Shown piece after piece: positions 41,761-51,298 of a DNA stretch of 64,000 nt. Each line of letters opens with the position of its first letter. Positions within the stretch are counted from its first letter, which is position 1. Made by a program: the position numbers and the translations under genes. The notes under the pieces were generated by a model, which was not told the origin of the DNA, did no database searches, and saw only the letters and a program-made list of their open reading frames with translations. The stretch comes from Eubacterium coprostanoligenes. GTDB taxonomy: Bacteria > Bacillota > Clostridia > Oscillospirales > Acutalibacteraceae. Location of the stretch: positions 1-64,000 of the forward strand of contig NZ_FUWW01000004.1 of NCBI RefSeq assembly GCF_900167205.1, given 5' to 3'.

Positions 41761-42315
41761 ATGGATACAATTTTTGCAAAAACAACAGAGAGAATGGAAA
41801 AATGTCTTGACTCTCTTGACAGAGATTTTTCAACAATCAGAGCAGGCAGAGCCAATCCAAATGTTCTCAATAATGTTATGGTAGATTACTATGGCACTCC
41901 GACAAAGGTTGACCAAATGGCAGCTGTTTCCGTTCCTGAACCAAGAATGCTTGTAATTCAACCATGGGACGCTTCAATGCTTAAAGAAATCGAAAAGGCA
42001 ATCAATGTTGCTGAAATCGGCATCAATCCTCAAAATGACGGCAAGGTTATCCGTCTTACTTTCCCTCAGCTCACAGAGGAACACAGAAAGACTCTTGTAA
42101 AGGATGTATCAAAGCGTGGCGAGGAAGCAAAGGTTGCTATCCGTAATGTTCGCCGTGATTCAATGGACGATGTAAAGAAACTCAAGAAAGCAAACGAAAT
42201 CACCGAGGATGAGCAAAAAGACGGTGAAAAGAAACTTCAGGATCTTACAGATAAGTACATCAAAAATGTTGAAGAAATGACAAAGAAGAAAGAGGAAGAA
42301 ATCCTTTCTATCTAA
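41761..42315 (+). CDS. frr: Ribosome recycling factor
   Basis: The 184-aa protein has the RRF three-helix bundle pattern: LDSLDRDFSTIRAGRANPNVL near the start and KDVSKRGEEAKVAIRNVRRD in the second half. It separates post-termination ribosomes with EF-G. It begins 30 nt after pyrH with AGAGAGG upstream. Length and sequence are typical. Confidence 0.98.
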   Translation: MDTIFAKTTERMEKCLDSLDRDFSTIRAGRANPNVLNNVMVDYYGTPTKVDQMAAVSVPEPRMLVIQPWDASMLKEIEKAINVAEIGINPQNDGKVIRLTFPQLTEEHRKTLVKDVSKRGEEAKVAIRNVRRDSMDDVKKLKKANEITEDEQKDGEKKLQDLTDKYIKNVEEMTKKKEEEILSI

Positions 42316-42336
42316 TTTTGAATTATCATTATGTGT

Positions 42337-42358
42337 GGGCGATGCGTTTGCTTCGCCC
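42337..42358 (+). terminator. Hairpin between frr and uppS
   Basis: GGGCGA/TCGCCC stem with an internal mismatch and GC/GC extension in the 71-nt frr-uppS gap, followed 11 nt later by ACTTTTTT. It may be a weak or processing terminator inside the operon. Confidence 0.4.
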
Positions 42359-42386
42359 TATAACACTTTTTTAAGGAGACAAAAAT

Positions 42387-43115
42387 ATGGCTCTTTTTTC
42401 AAAAAAAGAAAACAGTACCACTCTTGAAAGACCGCATTTTGATGTTCTTCCCGAGCATGTCGGCATCATTATGGACGGCAACGGCAGATGGGCAAAAAAG
42501 CGTGGACTTCCTCGCACGGCAGGTCATAAAGAAGGTGCCGAAACATTCCGCACAATATCAAAGGAATGTGGCAGACTTGGTATAAAATCAGCCACTTTTT
42601 ATGCTTTTTCAACAGAAAATTGGAAAAGACCTAAAGAAGAAGTAGACGCAATTATGTGCCTGTTCAAGCAGTATCTTCTTGAGGCAAAAGACGATATAAC
42701 CGCTGCCGAAAATAACAGACTTCGCTTTATCGGTGTCAGAGAGGGCGTTTCTGATGAACTGCTTACTCTTATGGACGAGGCTGAAGAAGAAACAAAGAAT
42801 AATACAGGCTGCGAGATTATTCTTGCCGTTAATTACGGCGGCAGAGAAGAAATTGTCAGTGCGGTTAATAAACTTATTGCAGAAGGTAAAACAAAAATTA
42901 CCGAGGATGATATAAGTAATAATGTCTACACTGCACCTGATTGTGATTTGATTATTCGCCCGTCAGGTGAACAAAGACTTTCAAACTTCTTGCTTTGGCA
43001 GGCTGCATACAGCGAGTTTTGGTACAGTGATGTTTTGTGGCCTGATTTCACTGTGAACGATTTGTATAAGGCACTTACCGATTTCCAAAACAGAAATCGC
43101 AGATTCGGAGGTTAA
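42387..43115 (+). CDS. uppS: Undecaprenyl diphosphate synthase
   Basis: The 242-aa cis-prenyltransferase has the catalytic block GIIMDGNGRWAKKRGLPRTAGHK, ATFYAFSTENWKRPKEEV, LAVNYGGREEIV and the C-terminal RPSGEQRLSNFLLWQAAYSE. It makes the C55 lipid carrier used by MraY and MurG, encoded in the dcw cluster of this window. AAGGAG precedes the ATG; cdsA starts 4 nt after its stop. Confidence 0.97.
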   Translation: MALFSKKENSTTLERPHFDVLPEHVGIIMDGNGRWAKKRGLPRTAGHKEGAETFRTISKECGRLGIKSATFYAFSTENWKRPKEEVDAIMCLFKQYLLEAKDDITAAENNRLRFIGVREGVSDELLTLMDEAEEETKNNTGCEIILAVNYGGREEIVSAVNKLIAEGKTKITEDDISNNVYTAPDCDLIIRPSGEQRLSNFLLWQAAYSEFWYSDVLWPDFTVNDLYKALTDFQNRNRRFGG

Positions 43116-43119
43116 CAAA

Positions 43120-43998
43120 ATGAAGCAAAGACTTATTACAGCAGGCGTGCTATTGGCACTTCTTGCAGTTGTTGTTTGGCAAATATATACACCGCTGTTC
43201 ATTATTGTAATTGCATTTTTGTCAGCAGTTGCATCCAATGAAATTATGAAATGTGCAAAGGTTTCAAACAAATTTATTGTTATTTTTGGCACGGCAGTCG
43301 GTGCAATCATCCCGTTTACATCAAGCGACAGCATTATGTCTCCTTGGATAAGCGAGGAAAAGTGGGGCAGTTTTATTTCAACAGTCCCGTCTCTTGCGTT
43401 CATCTTTTTGATTATTATTGCGTTTTTCCTTGCAATGATTTTTGATTATGAACACACAAAGTTTGAGGATGTTGCAATCAGCATTGTTGCTTCAATTGCC
43501 GTTCCGTACGGTTTTTCGATGTTTGCTATGCTTCGTGATATGTATGGCTACAGAGCACAGCTTGGTGTTTATCTCATTTTCTACGGTCTTATTGCCGCTC
43601 TTGGAACAGATACAGGCGCACAGCTCGGCGGTATGGCATTCGGCAAGCACAAAATGGCACCTCACATCTCTCCAAAAAAGACAAAAGAGGGTGCTCTTTG
43701 CGGAATTTGCACATCGTTTGTGCTCAACATCTTTGCAATGCTTTTGTTCAATAAACTTGCTTATTCTCCGCTCAACAAAAATTTGGTTACAACACTTCTT
43801 ATTGCAGAGCCGTTTGTTGCATTTTTGAGCATGATGGGCGACCTCTCGGCGTCTGTGCTTAAGCGTAACTTTGATGTTAAGGACTTTGGCAAAATCTTCC
43901 CGGGTCACGGCGGTGTAATGGATAGATTTGACTCGTCACTTTTCTCAATTCCGCTTACATATTGTGTGGTTGAGATTTTCAACAATGCCGTAAGATAA
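43120..43998 (+). CDS. cdsA: Phosphatidate cytidylyltransferase
   Basis: The 292-aa protein has about eight membrane spans and the CTP transferase signature near the C-terminus (SASVLKRNFDVKDFGKIFPG then HGGVMDRFDS). It forms CDP-diacylglycerol from phosphatidate and CTP for phospholipid synthesis. It is closely spaced between uppS and dxr. Its ATG has GGAGG, which overlaps the end of uppS. Confidence 0.95.
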   Translation: MKQRLITAGVLLALLAVVVWQIYTPLFIIVIAFLSAVASNEIMKCAKVSNKFIVIFGTAVGAIIPFTSSDSIMSPWISEEKWGSFISTVPSLAFIFLIIIAFFLAMIFDYEHTKFEDVAISIVASIAVPYGFSMFAMLRDMYGYRAQLGVYLIFYGLIAALGTDTGAQLGGMAFGKHKMAPHISPKKTKEGALCGICTSFVLNIFAMLLFNKLAYSPLNKNLVTTLLIAEPFVAFLSMMGDLSASVLKRNFDVKDFGKIFPGHGGVMDRFDSSLFSIPLTYCVVEIFNNAVR

Positions 43999-44020
43999 AC
44001 AAATTTAGCAGGTAATTGAT

Positions 44021-45169
44021 ATGACAAAAAATATTTCACTTTTGGGTTCAACCGGTTCAATCGGTACTCAGTCACTTGATGTTGCAAGACTTCAAGGATA
44101 TAACATAAAATGCCTAACAGCCAACTCTCGTGTTGATGTTATCGAACAGCAAATCAGAGAGTTTAAGCCTGAACTTGTTTGTATGATGAACGAGGACTCG
44201 GCAAAGGAACTTAAATCAAAAATCGCAGACACCGACACAAAGGTTGTTTGCGGTATGGACGGTCTTATTGAATGTGCAACATATGACGGTGCGGATACCG
44301 TGCTTAATTCCGTTGTCGGTATGGTTGGACTTCAACCGACTTTGGAGGCTATCAAGGCAAAGAAAACCATTGCTCTTGCAAATAAAGAAACACTTGTTGC
44401 CGGCGGTCATTTGGTGACAAATCTTGCAAAGAAAAACGGTGTTTCAATCCTTCCTGTTGACAGCGAGCATTCAGCGATTTTTCAGGCTATGCAAGGCTCA
44501 CCGAACAAGGAGGCAATAAAAAAGATTATACTCACGGCATCGGGCGGACCGTTTTTCGGCAAGACTTTAAGCGAACTTGAAAATGTCACTCCTGCCGATG
44601 CACTCAAACACCCTAATTGGGATATGGGCGCAAAAATCACCATCGACAGTGCTACAATGATGAACAAAGGTCTTGAATTTATCGAGGCAAAGTGGCTGTT
44701 TGATATGCCAAATGACGATATAGAAATCGTTGTGCACAGAGAGTCGGTTGTTCACTCGGCTATTGTTTATCGTGACAATTCGATGATTGCACAACTCGGC
44801 GTGCCTGATATGCGTATTCCTATTCAGTACGCACTCACATATCCCGAAAGAGTGGAAAGTCCTGTTGGCGAACTTTCACTTGCGGATTATGGCAAACTCA
44901 CATTCTTTGAGCCTGATTATGACACTTTCAAGTGCATCAATGTTTGCAAGGACGCAATCGAAAAGGGCGGACTTCATCCTGCTGCAGCAAACGGTGCAAA
45001 CGAGGAAAGCGTAAAACTCTTCCTTGCAGGCAAAATTAAATTTACGGATATTGCATATCTTAATAATGAGGCTATGCTCCGAGCAGACAGCAAATCTGAT
45101 TTTACTCTTGATGATGTGCTTGAAGCTGACCGTAAAGCAAGAGATTATGTATTGGAGTGCGTTGATTAA
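44021..45169 (+). CDS. dxr: 1-deoxy-D-xylulose 5-phosphate reductoisomerase
   Basis: The 382-aa protein starts with the NADPH loop SLLGSTGSIGTQSLDV. It contains IALANKETLVAGG, the metal/substrate motif PVDSEHSAIFQAMQG, and TASGGPFFGKTLSEL. It catalyses the second step of the MEP isoprenoid pathway, and IspG of the same pathway is two genes downstream. Its stop overlaps the rseP start (TAATG). Confidence 0.97.
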   Translation: MTKNISLLGSTGSIGTQSLDVARLQGYNIKCLTANSRVDVIEQQIREFKPELVCMMNEDSAKELKSKIADTDTKVVCGMDGLIECATYDGADTVLNSVVGMVGLQPTLEAIKAKKTIALANKETLVAGGHLVTNLAKKNGVSILPVDSEHSAIFQAMQGSPNKEAIKKIILTASGGPFFGKTLSELENVTPADALKHPNWDMGAKITIDSATMMNKGLEFIEAKWLFDMPNDDIEIVVHRESVVHSAIVYRDNSMIAQLGVPDMRIPIQYALTYPERVESPVGELSLADYGKLTFFEPDYDTFKCINVCKDAIEKGGLHPAAANGANEESVKLFLAGKIKFTDIAYLNNEAMLRADSKSDFTLDDVLEADRKARDYVLECVD

Positions 45170-46200
45170 TGTCACACATTTGGCAAACCGTTTATCCTAT
45201 ATTGATAGCAATTCTTTTCTTTGAACTCATCATTTTGGTGCACGAGGGAGGACATTTCTTTGCTGCCAAGATGATGAAAGTTAAGGTTAATGAGTTTTCA
45301 ATCGGTATGGGTCCAAAACTTTTTCAATTTCAAAAAGGCGACACCAAGTTTACTCTCCGCCTTATTCTCTTTGGTGGCTATTGTGCCATGGAGGGCGAGG
45401 ACAGCGAGAGTGATGACAAAAATTCTTTTGCCAACAAAAAGGTGATTCAGCGAGTGTTTGTTGTGGTTGCCGGTGCTGTAATGAATTTAATTTTAGGTGT
45501 GCTTATCATTTTAGGTATGGTGTGTTCGCAGGAACTTGTGGGCACTCCTGTTGTTGCCGATTTTGACAAAGACGCTGTGTCGAATGCTTATTTGGAGCAG
45601 AATGACAGAATTTTAGCCATTGACGGTATGCGTGTTTACACAACAACCGACATCACAACAGGTTTTTCAAGAAGTGCTGACGGTGAGGTTGAGTTTTTGA
45701 TTAAGCGTGACGGCAAAACAAAGACCGTTAATGCAAAATTCAACACACAAAAGATTGACGGTAAAAACTATATTGATATGGATTTTTACCTTTATGGTGT
45801 TGAAAAAACAGTGCCAAATGTTTTGAGGGAAACAGGCAGACAGTTTATGTCATTTTGCAGAATGATTTTTCTCTCCCTTCATGATTTGATTACAGGAAAA
45901 TACGGTTTGTCGGATATGAGCGGACCTGTCGGCACTGTGTCTGTTGTGTCGGGTGCAGTAAAAATGAGCCTGACTTCAACATTTAGGATTATGGCTTTTC
46001 TCACAATAAATATCGGACTTTTCAATCTGTTTCCGTTCCCGGCGCTTGACGGATGGAAATTATTTATCCTTCTTTATGAGGGAATATTCAAGAAAAAGCT
46101 TCCACAAAAATTTGAGTGGATGATAAACGCAGTCGGTCTTGCTGTTTTGCTTGGATTGATGTGCTTGGTTACATTTTCGGATATAACAAAATTGTTTTAG
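45169..46200 (+). CDS. rseP: Site-2 intramembrane zinc metalloprotease RseP/RasP
   Basis: The 343-aa membrane protease has the zinc motif LVHEGGHFFAAK in the first helix, one PDZ domain (about 130-210, EQNDRILAIDGMRV), and the second catalytic motif FPALDGWKL near the C-terminus. It cuts membrane-embedded anti-sigma factors and leftover signal peptides. Start and dxr stop overlap (TAATG), indicating coupling. One PDZ domain is standard for Gram-positive RasP. Confidence 0.95.
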   Translation: MSHIWQTVYPILIAILFFELIILVHEGGHFFAAKMMKVKVNEFSIGMGPKLFQFQKGDTKFTLRLILFGGYCAMEGEDSESDDKNSFANKKVIQRVFVVVAGAVMNLILGVLIILGMVCSQELVGTPVVADFDKDAVSNAYLEQNDRILAIDGMRVYTTTDITTGFSRSADGEVEFLIKRDGKTKTVNAKFNTQKIDGKNYIDMDFYLYGVEKTVPNVLRETGRQFMSFCRMIFLSLHDLITGKYGLSDMSGPVGTVSVVSGAVKMSLTSTFRIMAFLTINIGLFNLFPFPALDGWKLFILLYEGIFKKKLPQKFEWMINAVGLAVLLGLMCLVTFSDITKLF

Positions 46201-46217
46201 ATATTAGGGAGTAGATT

Positions 46218-47261
46218 ATGAGAACTTCTAAAAAAATAAAAGTAGGCAATACATTTCTTGGTGGCGACAGCCCTGTATTGGTGCAAAGTATGCTTAATGT
46301 TCCGTCAACAGATATTGACGGCTCTGTAAAGCAGGCAGTTGAACTTGAAAAGGCAGGATGTCAAATTATCCGCTTTGCTATTCCAAACGAGGAGGCTTTG
46401 GCACTTGTTGAGCCTATCAAAAAAGCAACTACAGTTCCGCTTGTTGCAGATATTCATTTCGATTACAGACTTGCTATCGGTGCTGCCGAAAGAGGAATAG
46501 ACAAGATTCGTATCAATCCGGGAAATATCGGCTCGGAAGACAGAGTAAAGGCAGTTGCCGATATATGCAAACAAAAGGAACTTCCGATCAGAATCGGTGT
46601 AAACAGCGGTTCACTTGAAAAGCATATTCTTGAAAAATACGGCTCGCCGACTCCCGAAGCTATGGTGGAGTCTGCGCTTTATCACGCTTCACTTCTTGAA
46701 AAATTTGATTTTGATGACATTGTGATTTCAATCAAGTCATCAAATGTAAACACTATGATTAAGGCTTATGAACTTGCCGCAGAAAAATGCAATTATCCTC
46801 TCCACCTCGGCGTAACAGAGGCGGGCACAGAGCGTATGGGCATCATCAAATCAGCTGTTGGCATCGGCTCGCTTCTTACTCATGGAATAGGTGACACCAT
46901 CCGTGTAAGCCTCACCGATGACCCTGTGAAAGAGGTTTATGCCGCACAGGATATATTAAAGGCAATAGGTCTTAAAACCGATTGTCCGTACCTTGTTTCT
47001 TGCCCGACCTGCGGAAGAACAAGAATTGACCTTGTAGGTCTTGCAAAGCAGGTTGAAGAGCGACTTCGTGATTGCAAAAAGCCGATTACCGTTGCTGTTA
47101 TGGGCTGTATTGTTAACGGTCCGGGCGAAGCAAAAGAGGCAGACATCGGAGTTGCAGGCGGTGACGGTTGCGGACTTATTTTCAAAAAAGGCGAAATTCT
47201 CCGCAAAGTTCCCGAAAATGAATTATTAGACGAATTGATGAAAGAGATAGACAAACTATAA
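46218..47261 (+). CDS. ispG: 4-hydroxy-3-methylbut-2-enyl diphosphate synthase (flavodoxin)
   Basis: The 347-aa TIM-barrel/[4Fe-4S] enzyme contains PSTDIDGSVKQAVELEKAGC in the barrel. The Fe-S ligands are in PYLVSCPTCGRTRIDL and AVMGCIVNGPGEAKEADIG. It catalyses the penultimate MEP pathway step. TTAGGGAGT precedes the ATG, and its stop overlaps the polC start (TAATG). Confidence 0.97.
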   Translation: MRTSKKIKVGNTFLGGDSPVLVQSMLNVPSTDIDGSVKQAVELEKAGCQIIRFAIPNEEALALVEPIKKATTVPLVADIHFDYRLAIGAAERGIDKIRINPGNIGSEDRVKAVADICKQKELPIRIGVNSGSLEKHILEKYGSPTPEAMVESALYHASLLEKFDFDDIVISIKSSNVNTMIKAYELAAEKCNYPLHLGVTEAGTERMGIIKSAVGIGSLLTHGIGDTIRVSLTDDPVKEVYAAQDILKAIGLKTDCPYLVSCPTCGRTRIDLVGLAKQVEERLRDCKKPITVAVMGCIVNGPGEAKEADIGVAGGDGCGLIFKKGEILRKVPENELLDELMKEIDKL

Positions 47262-50200
47262 TGGCGAAAATATACGATTACTTTTCTCAATATATTGACG
47301 GTGACGATTTGGCGATTGTCGGCAGTGGCGAAATAACTCGCTTTGCCGTTTATCGTGAAGCACGCAGGCTTGAACTCGGCGTGCTCCTTGATAAAACCGT
47401 TGATTATTCCGTTATTGAGCGTATTCAAAAATCACTTGTAAAAAATTTACAGCTTGAAAATGCTGAACTTAATATAAAATATCCGAGCAGTCTTTTCAGT
47501 ACGGAAACTGTTCCTGTTGTGCTTTCAAAAATCGGTGCACTCAATCCCGTTGTCAATGGATTTTTTGATAATGCGGATGCCGAAATTGAGGATAATATTC
47601 TCACCATTTGCCTCAAAAACGGCGGAAAAGAATTGCTTGAGGCACAGGAAGTAAACAAGGACATTATTCGTGCCGTATATGATATGTTTGGTGTTGACCT
47701 TGATGATGTCTCATTTTTAGAGGTTGAAACATTTGATATGGAGTCGGCTGTTCGCAAGGCGGCAGAAGCAAAGGCGGCAGAAAAGGCAAAAGAGGAAGCC
47801 GAAAAAGAAAAATATGTTCCACATGTTCAGCTTGGAGATTTGCCGCTTTATGCCGACACACGCAAGCAGATTATGGGCAGACCGATTAAGGATTTGCCAA
47901 AACCTATTAAAGAAATCCGACCTGATGACGGCTTCGTTACCGTTTGGGGCGATATATTCAACCTTGATGTTCGTGATACAAAGCGTGGCGACTCCCGTAT
48001 TTTAACTTTCTGCATCACAGACCAAACTTCTTCAGTGTCGGTTAAAATCTTTGAAAAAAGAAATATAATTGACCCGATTATCAAAAATCTTGAAGCGGCG
48101 GGAACAATTCTTATAAGCGGTCTTTACAAACTCGATACATATTTAAATGAGTATATTATTATGCCGAATCATATCGAGTCAATCAAGAAGATTGAAAAGC
48201 AGGATACTGCCGAGGAAAAAAGAGTTGAACTCCATATGCACAGCTCTATGTCTGAAATGGATGGTATGACTCCTGTTTCAAAACTCGTTGAGCGTGCGGC
48301 AAAGTGGGGTCACAGAGCCGTTGCCATCACAGACCACGGCGTTGTTCAGGCTTTGCCGGAAGCATACGCAACCGCAAAATCAAAGGGCATAAAACTTATT
48401 CTCGGTATGGAGGGATATTTGGTTGACGACACCCTTTATCCTGATTTTATGAATATGAAGTCGAGGGATTTCCAACGCCATCATATAATTCTTCTTGTCA
48501 AGGCAGACAATTCTATGCCTATGCGACTTGATGAAAATTGGCGACCTGTTATGGACGAGCCGGAGGACGGAATCATCCACCGAGGCAGAAAGAATTTGTA
48601 CGAACTTATTTCAAGTTCAAATGTAAAGACCTTTAAAAATCGTCCGCTTATTCCAAAAACCATGCTTGCTAAAAAGCGAGAGGATATTTTGATTGGTTCT
48701 GCTTGTGAACAGGGCGAGATTATTCAGGCTATCCTCAGAGGAAAGTCTGATGACGAACTCTTGAAATTGGCAGAATTCTATGATTATTTGGAAATTCAGC
48801 CAAACGGTAACAATGAATTTATGCTCCACACAAGCGATCAAGAATATATCACGACAAAAAGAGGCGAGCAGAAATACAATCCTTATTGGAGGGTAAATAC
48901 CGAAGAAGACCTAATAAATATAAATAAAAAAGTTGTTGAACTTGCGGACAAGCTCGGAAAACTTGTTGTTGCAACGGGAGATGTTCATTTTCTCGACCCT
49001 GAAGATTCAAAGCTTCGTGCCATTGTTATGGCATCAAAGGGATTTGATGACGCCGACAATCAAGCACCTCTTTACTTTAAAACAACTGATGAAATGCTTG
49101 AGGACTTTGCTTGGGCAGGCGACAGAGCAAAGGAATTTGTTGTTGACAATCCAAACAAGATTGCCGATATGATTCAGGACAAACTTCCGCCTATCCCACC
49201 GGGAACTTATCAGCCTTACATTGAGGGTGCTGATGACGAACTTACCGAAAAGTGCTGGGCGACTGCAAAAGAACTATACGGTGACCCTGTTCCCGAATAT
49301 GTTGCATCCCGTCTTGAAAGAGAACTTAATTCGATTATTTCTCACGGATACGGCGTGCTTTATGTAATTGCCAAGCGTCTTGTTGAGGAAAGCGAAAGAC
49401 GAGGTTATTTGGTTGGTTCAAGAGGTTCTGTAGGCTCTTCTCTTGCCGCTCACTTTGGCGGTATATCGGAGGTTAACCCTCTTGCGCCTCACTATTATTG
49501 CAAAAAATGTAAGCACAGCGAATTTTTCCTCAACGGTGAATACGGTTCAGGTTTTGACTTGCCTAAAAAGGATTGTCCTGTTTGTGGCGAACCGATGAAG
49601 CGGGACGGCCACGAAATTCCGTTTGAAACATTCCTTGGCTTTGACGGTGATAAAGAGCCTGATATCGACCTTAACTTCTCGGGTGAGGTACAAGGTCAAA
49701 TCCATAGATTTACCGAAACTTTGTTTGGTAAGGAATATGTGTTCAAAGCAGGCACAATGTCCACTATTGCAGAAAAAACCGCATACGGATATGTTCTCAA
49801 TTATTTCCGTGAGCGTGACAAATATACAGGCGAGCGTGTTGAAAAGGCAAAAGAAAATCTTGCCGAAAGCAACAGTATGCTCTCAACAATTCCAAGAGCC
49901 GAGGTTGAGCGACTTGCAACCCTCATTGACAAGGGCAAGATTACAAGAACAACAGGTCAGCACCCGGGCGGAATGGTTGTTGTGCCGGACAAGTACACGG
50001 TTGAGGACTTCACACCTATTCAGTATCCGTCAAATGATGAGAAAAAGGGTACATACACAACTCACTTCGACTTTAAGAATTCACTTCACGACACACTTTT
50101 AAAGCTTGATGAACTCGGACACGATAATCCGACACTGTATAAATACCTTGAGGACTCCACAGGCATTCCTGTTATGGATGTTGATTTGAGCGACCCAAAG

Positions 50201-51199
50201 TTGTATGAACTTATAACCTCTTGTGCTCCGCTTGGTGTTTCACCTGAGGATATTGATAACCCTACCGGTACGCTTGCAATTCCCGAAATGGGCACACCGT
50301 TTGTTGTTGGAATGCTCACAGAGGCACAGCCAAAAACATTTGCCGACTTGCTCCAAATTTCCGGCTTGTCACACGGCACGGATGTTTGGCTCGGCAATGC
50401 GCAGGAACTTATTGACAACGGCACTTGCACCATTTCAGAGGTTATCGGATGTCGTGACGATATTATGACTTATCTCATCCATAAACTTGAAGCGTACGAA
50501 AGAAAAACAGGCAAAAAAGCCCCTCTTACAAAAAAGGATTGCTTCAAAATTATGGAATACACCCGTAAGGGTAAAGCACCAAAGGAGCTTCCGCCTTATG
50601 AGGAGGGTATGAAAACCATCGGCGTTGAGCAGTGGTATATTGATTCCTGCTATAAAATTAAATATATGTTCCCTAAAGCTCACGCTGCAGCTTATGTTAT
50701 TGCCGCACTTCGTATTGCGTGGTATAAAATTTATTATCCGGTTCAGTTTTACAGTGCGTTCTTCACCGTTCGTGGCGGTGCAATTGATGCCGTTGCGGCT
50801 GTTCAAGGCAAGGAAGCCGTTAAACGCAAGATGAACGAAATCAAGCTAAAGGGCAATGAGGCAACTGCCAAAGAAGAATCTCAATATGTCGTTTTGCAGA
50901 TTGTAATTGAGATGCTTGCCCGTGGCTATGAATTCTTGCCGGTTGACCTCAATAAATCCGATTGGCGAATTTATAAAATCGAGGACGGAAAAATTCGACT
51001 TCCGTTTTCTGCTATTGACGGTATCGGCGAAACTGCGGCACAGGCTATTGCCGACGCTGTTCAACGAAATCCTGACGGATTCGTTGCGTCCGATGACCTT
51101 GCAAACGAGCCGGGTGTCGGCAAATCGGTTGTTGATGCATTGCGTGCGGCAGGTGCTCTCGGTGATTTGCCGGAAACAACACAAATTTCTTTGTTCTGA
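47261..51199 (+). CDS. polC: DNA polymerase III alpha subunit PolC, lacking the exonuclease domain
   Basis: The 1312-aa protein is Gram-positive type PolC: N-terminal domains, OB fold (about 225-315), PHP start VELHMHSSMSEMDG (322) and ITDHG, zinc-finger CKKC...CPVC, catalytic motif PDIDLNF (Asp801/Asp803) after GSRGSVGSSLAAHFGG, palm/fingers, and C-terminal HhH region. In Bacillus-type PolC a DEDDh exonuclease of about 165-170 residues is inserted in the PHP domain after GLEAxIVDD. Here GMEGYLVDD (about 378-386) is followed by only about 55 residues before GRKNLYELISS, and no FDVETTG-type motif exists anywhere. The catalytic Asp pair lies about 164 residues earlier than in B. subtilis (965/967), the size of the missing domain. 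It is the replicative polymerase, so proofreading must come from another protein or be absent. Confidence 0.96.
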   Translation: MAKIYDYFSQYIDGDDLAIVGSGEITRFAVYREARRLELGVLLDKTVDYSVIERIQKSLVKNLQLENAELNIKYPSSLFSTETVPVVLSKIGALNPVVNGFFDNADAEIEDNILTICLKNGGKELLEAQEVNKDIIRAVYDMFGVDLDDVSFLEVETFDMESAVRKAAEAKAAEKAKEEAEKEKYVPHVQLGDLPLYADTRKQIMGRPIKDLPKPIKEIRPDDGFVTVWGDIFNLDVRDTKRGDSRILTFCITDQTSSVSVKIFEKRNIIDPIIKNLEAAGTILISGLYKLDTYLNEYIIMPNHIESIKKIEKQDTAEEKRVELHMHSSMSEMDGMTPVSKLVERAAKWGHRAVAITDHGVVQALPEAYATAKSKGIKLILGMEGYLVDDTLYPDFMNMKSRDFQRHHIILLVKADNSMPMRLDENWRPVMDEPEDGIIHRGRKNLYELISSSNVKTFKNRPLIPKTMLAKKREDILIGSACEQGEIIQAILRGKSDDELLKLAEFYDYLEIQPNGNNEFMLHTSDQEYITTKRGEQKYNPYWRVNTEEDLININKKVVELADKLGKLVVATGDVHFLDPEDSKLRAIVMASKGFDDADNQAPLYFKTTDEMLEDFAWAGDRAKEFVVDNPNKIADMIQDKLPPIPPGTYQPYIEGADDELTEKCWATAKELYGDPVPEYVASRLERELNSIISHGYGVLYVIAKRLVEESERRGYLVGSRGSVGSSLAAHFGGISEVNPLAPHYYCKKCKHSEFFLNGEYGSGFDLPKKDCPVCGEPMKRDGHEIPFETFLGFDGDKEPDIDLNFSGEVQGQIHRFTETLFGKEYVFKAGTMSTIAEKTAYGYVLNYFRERDKYTGERVEKAKENLAESNSMLSTIPRAEVERLATLIDKGKITRTTGQHPGGMVVVPDKYTVEDFTPIQYPSNDEKKGTYTTHFDFKNSLHDTLLKLDELGHDNPTLYKYLEDSTGIPVMDVDLSDPKLYELITSCAPLGVSPEDIDNPTGTLAIPEMGTPFVVGMLTEAQPKTFADLLQISGLSHGTDVWLGNAQELIDNGTCTISEVIGCRDDIMTYLIHKLEAYERKTGKKAPLTKKDCFKIMEYTRKGKAPKELPPYEEGMKTIGVEQWYIDSCYKIKYMFPKAHAAAYVIAALRIAWYKIYYPVQFYSAFFTVRGGAIDAVAAVQGKEAVKRKMNEIKLKGNEATAKEESQYVVLQIVIEMLARGYEFLPVDLNKSDWRIYKIEDGKIRLPFSAIDGIGETAAQAIADAVQRNPDGFVASDDLANEPGVGKSVVDALRAAGALGDLPETTQISLF

Positions 51200-51206
51200 T
51201 TTTTAC

Positions 51207-51235
51207 TTGACAAGCCTGCTTTATTATGTTAGCAT
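51207..51235 (+). promoter_or_regulatory. Promoter of the histidine operon
   Basis: TTGACA (51207-51212), 17-nt spacer, TAGCAT (51230-51235), immediately after polC. This gives a leader of roughly 58 nt before the hisZG start. Confidence 0.65.
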
Positions 51236-51270
51236 ATTAGCGTACTAAAGTGAACTATAGGAAAGGACGG

Positions 51271-51286
51271 TATTTCCACGGAAATA
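51271..51286 (+). promoter_or_regulatory. Palindrome in the his operon leader
   Basis: TATTTCC-AC-GGAAATA is a perfect 7+7 inverted repeat. It lies between the only Shine-Dalgarno-like sequence (GGAAAGGA, 51260-51267) and the ATG at 51299, and no ribosome binding site is seen within 12 nt of the start. It may be a repressor site, or an RNA hairpin that brings the SD closer to the start codon. Confidence 0.5.
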
Positions 51287-51298
51287 TCACACATTATT

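Noticed and set aside
51236-51298. T-box leader for the histidine operon
   Set aside because: The leader is only about 60 nt and has no T-box sequence or specifier stem.
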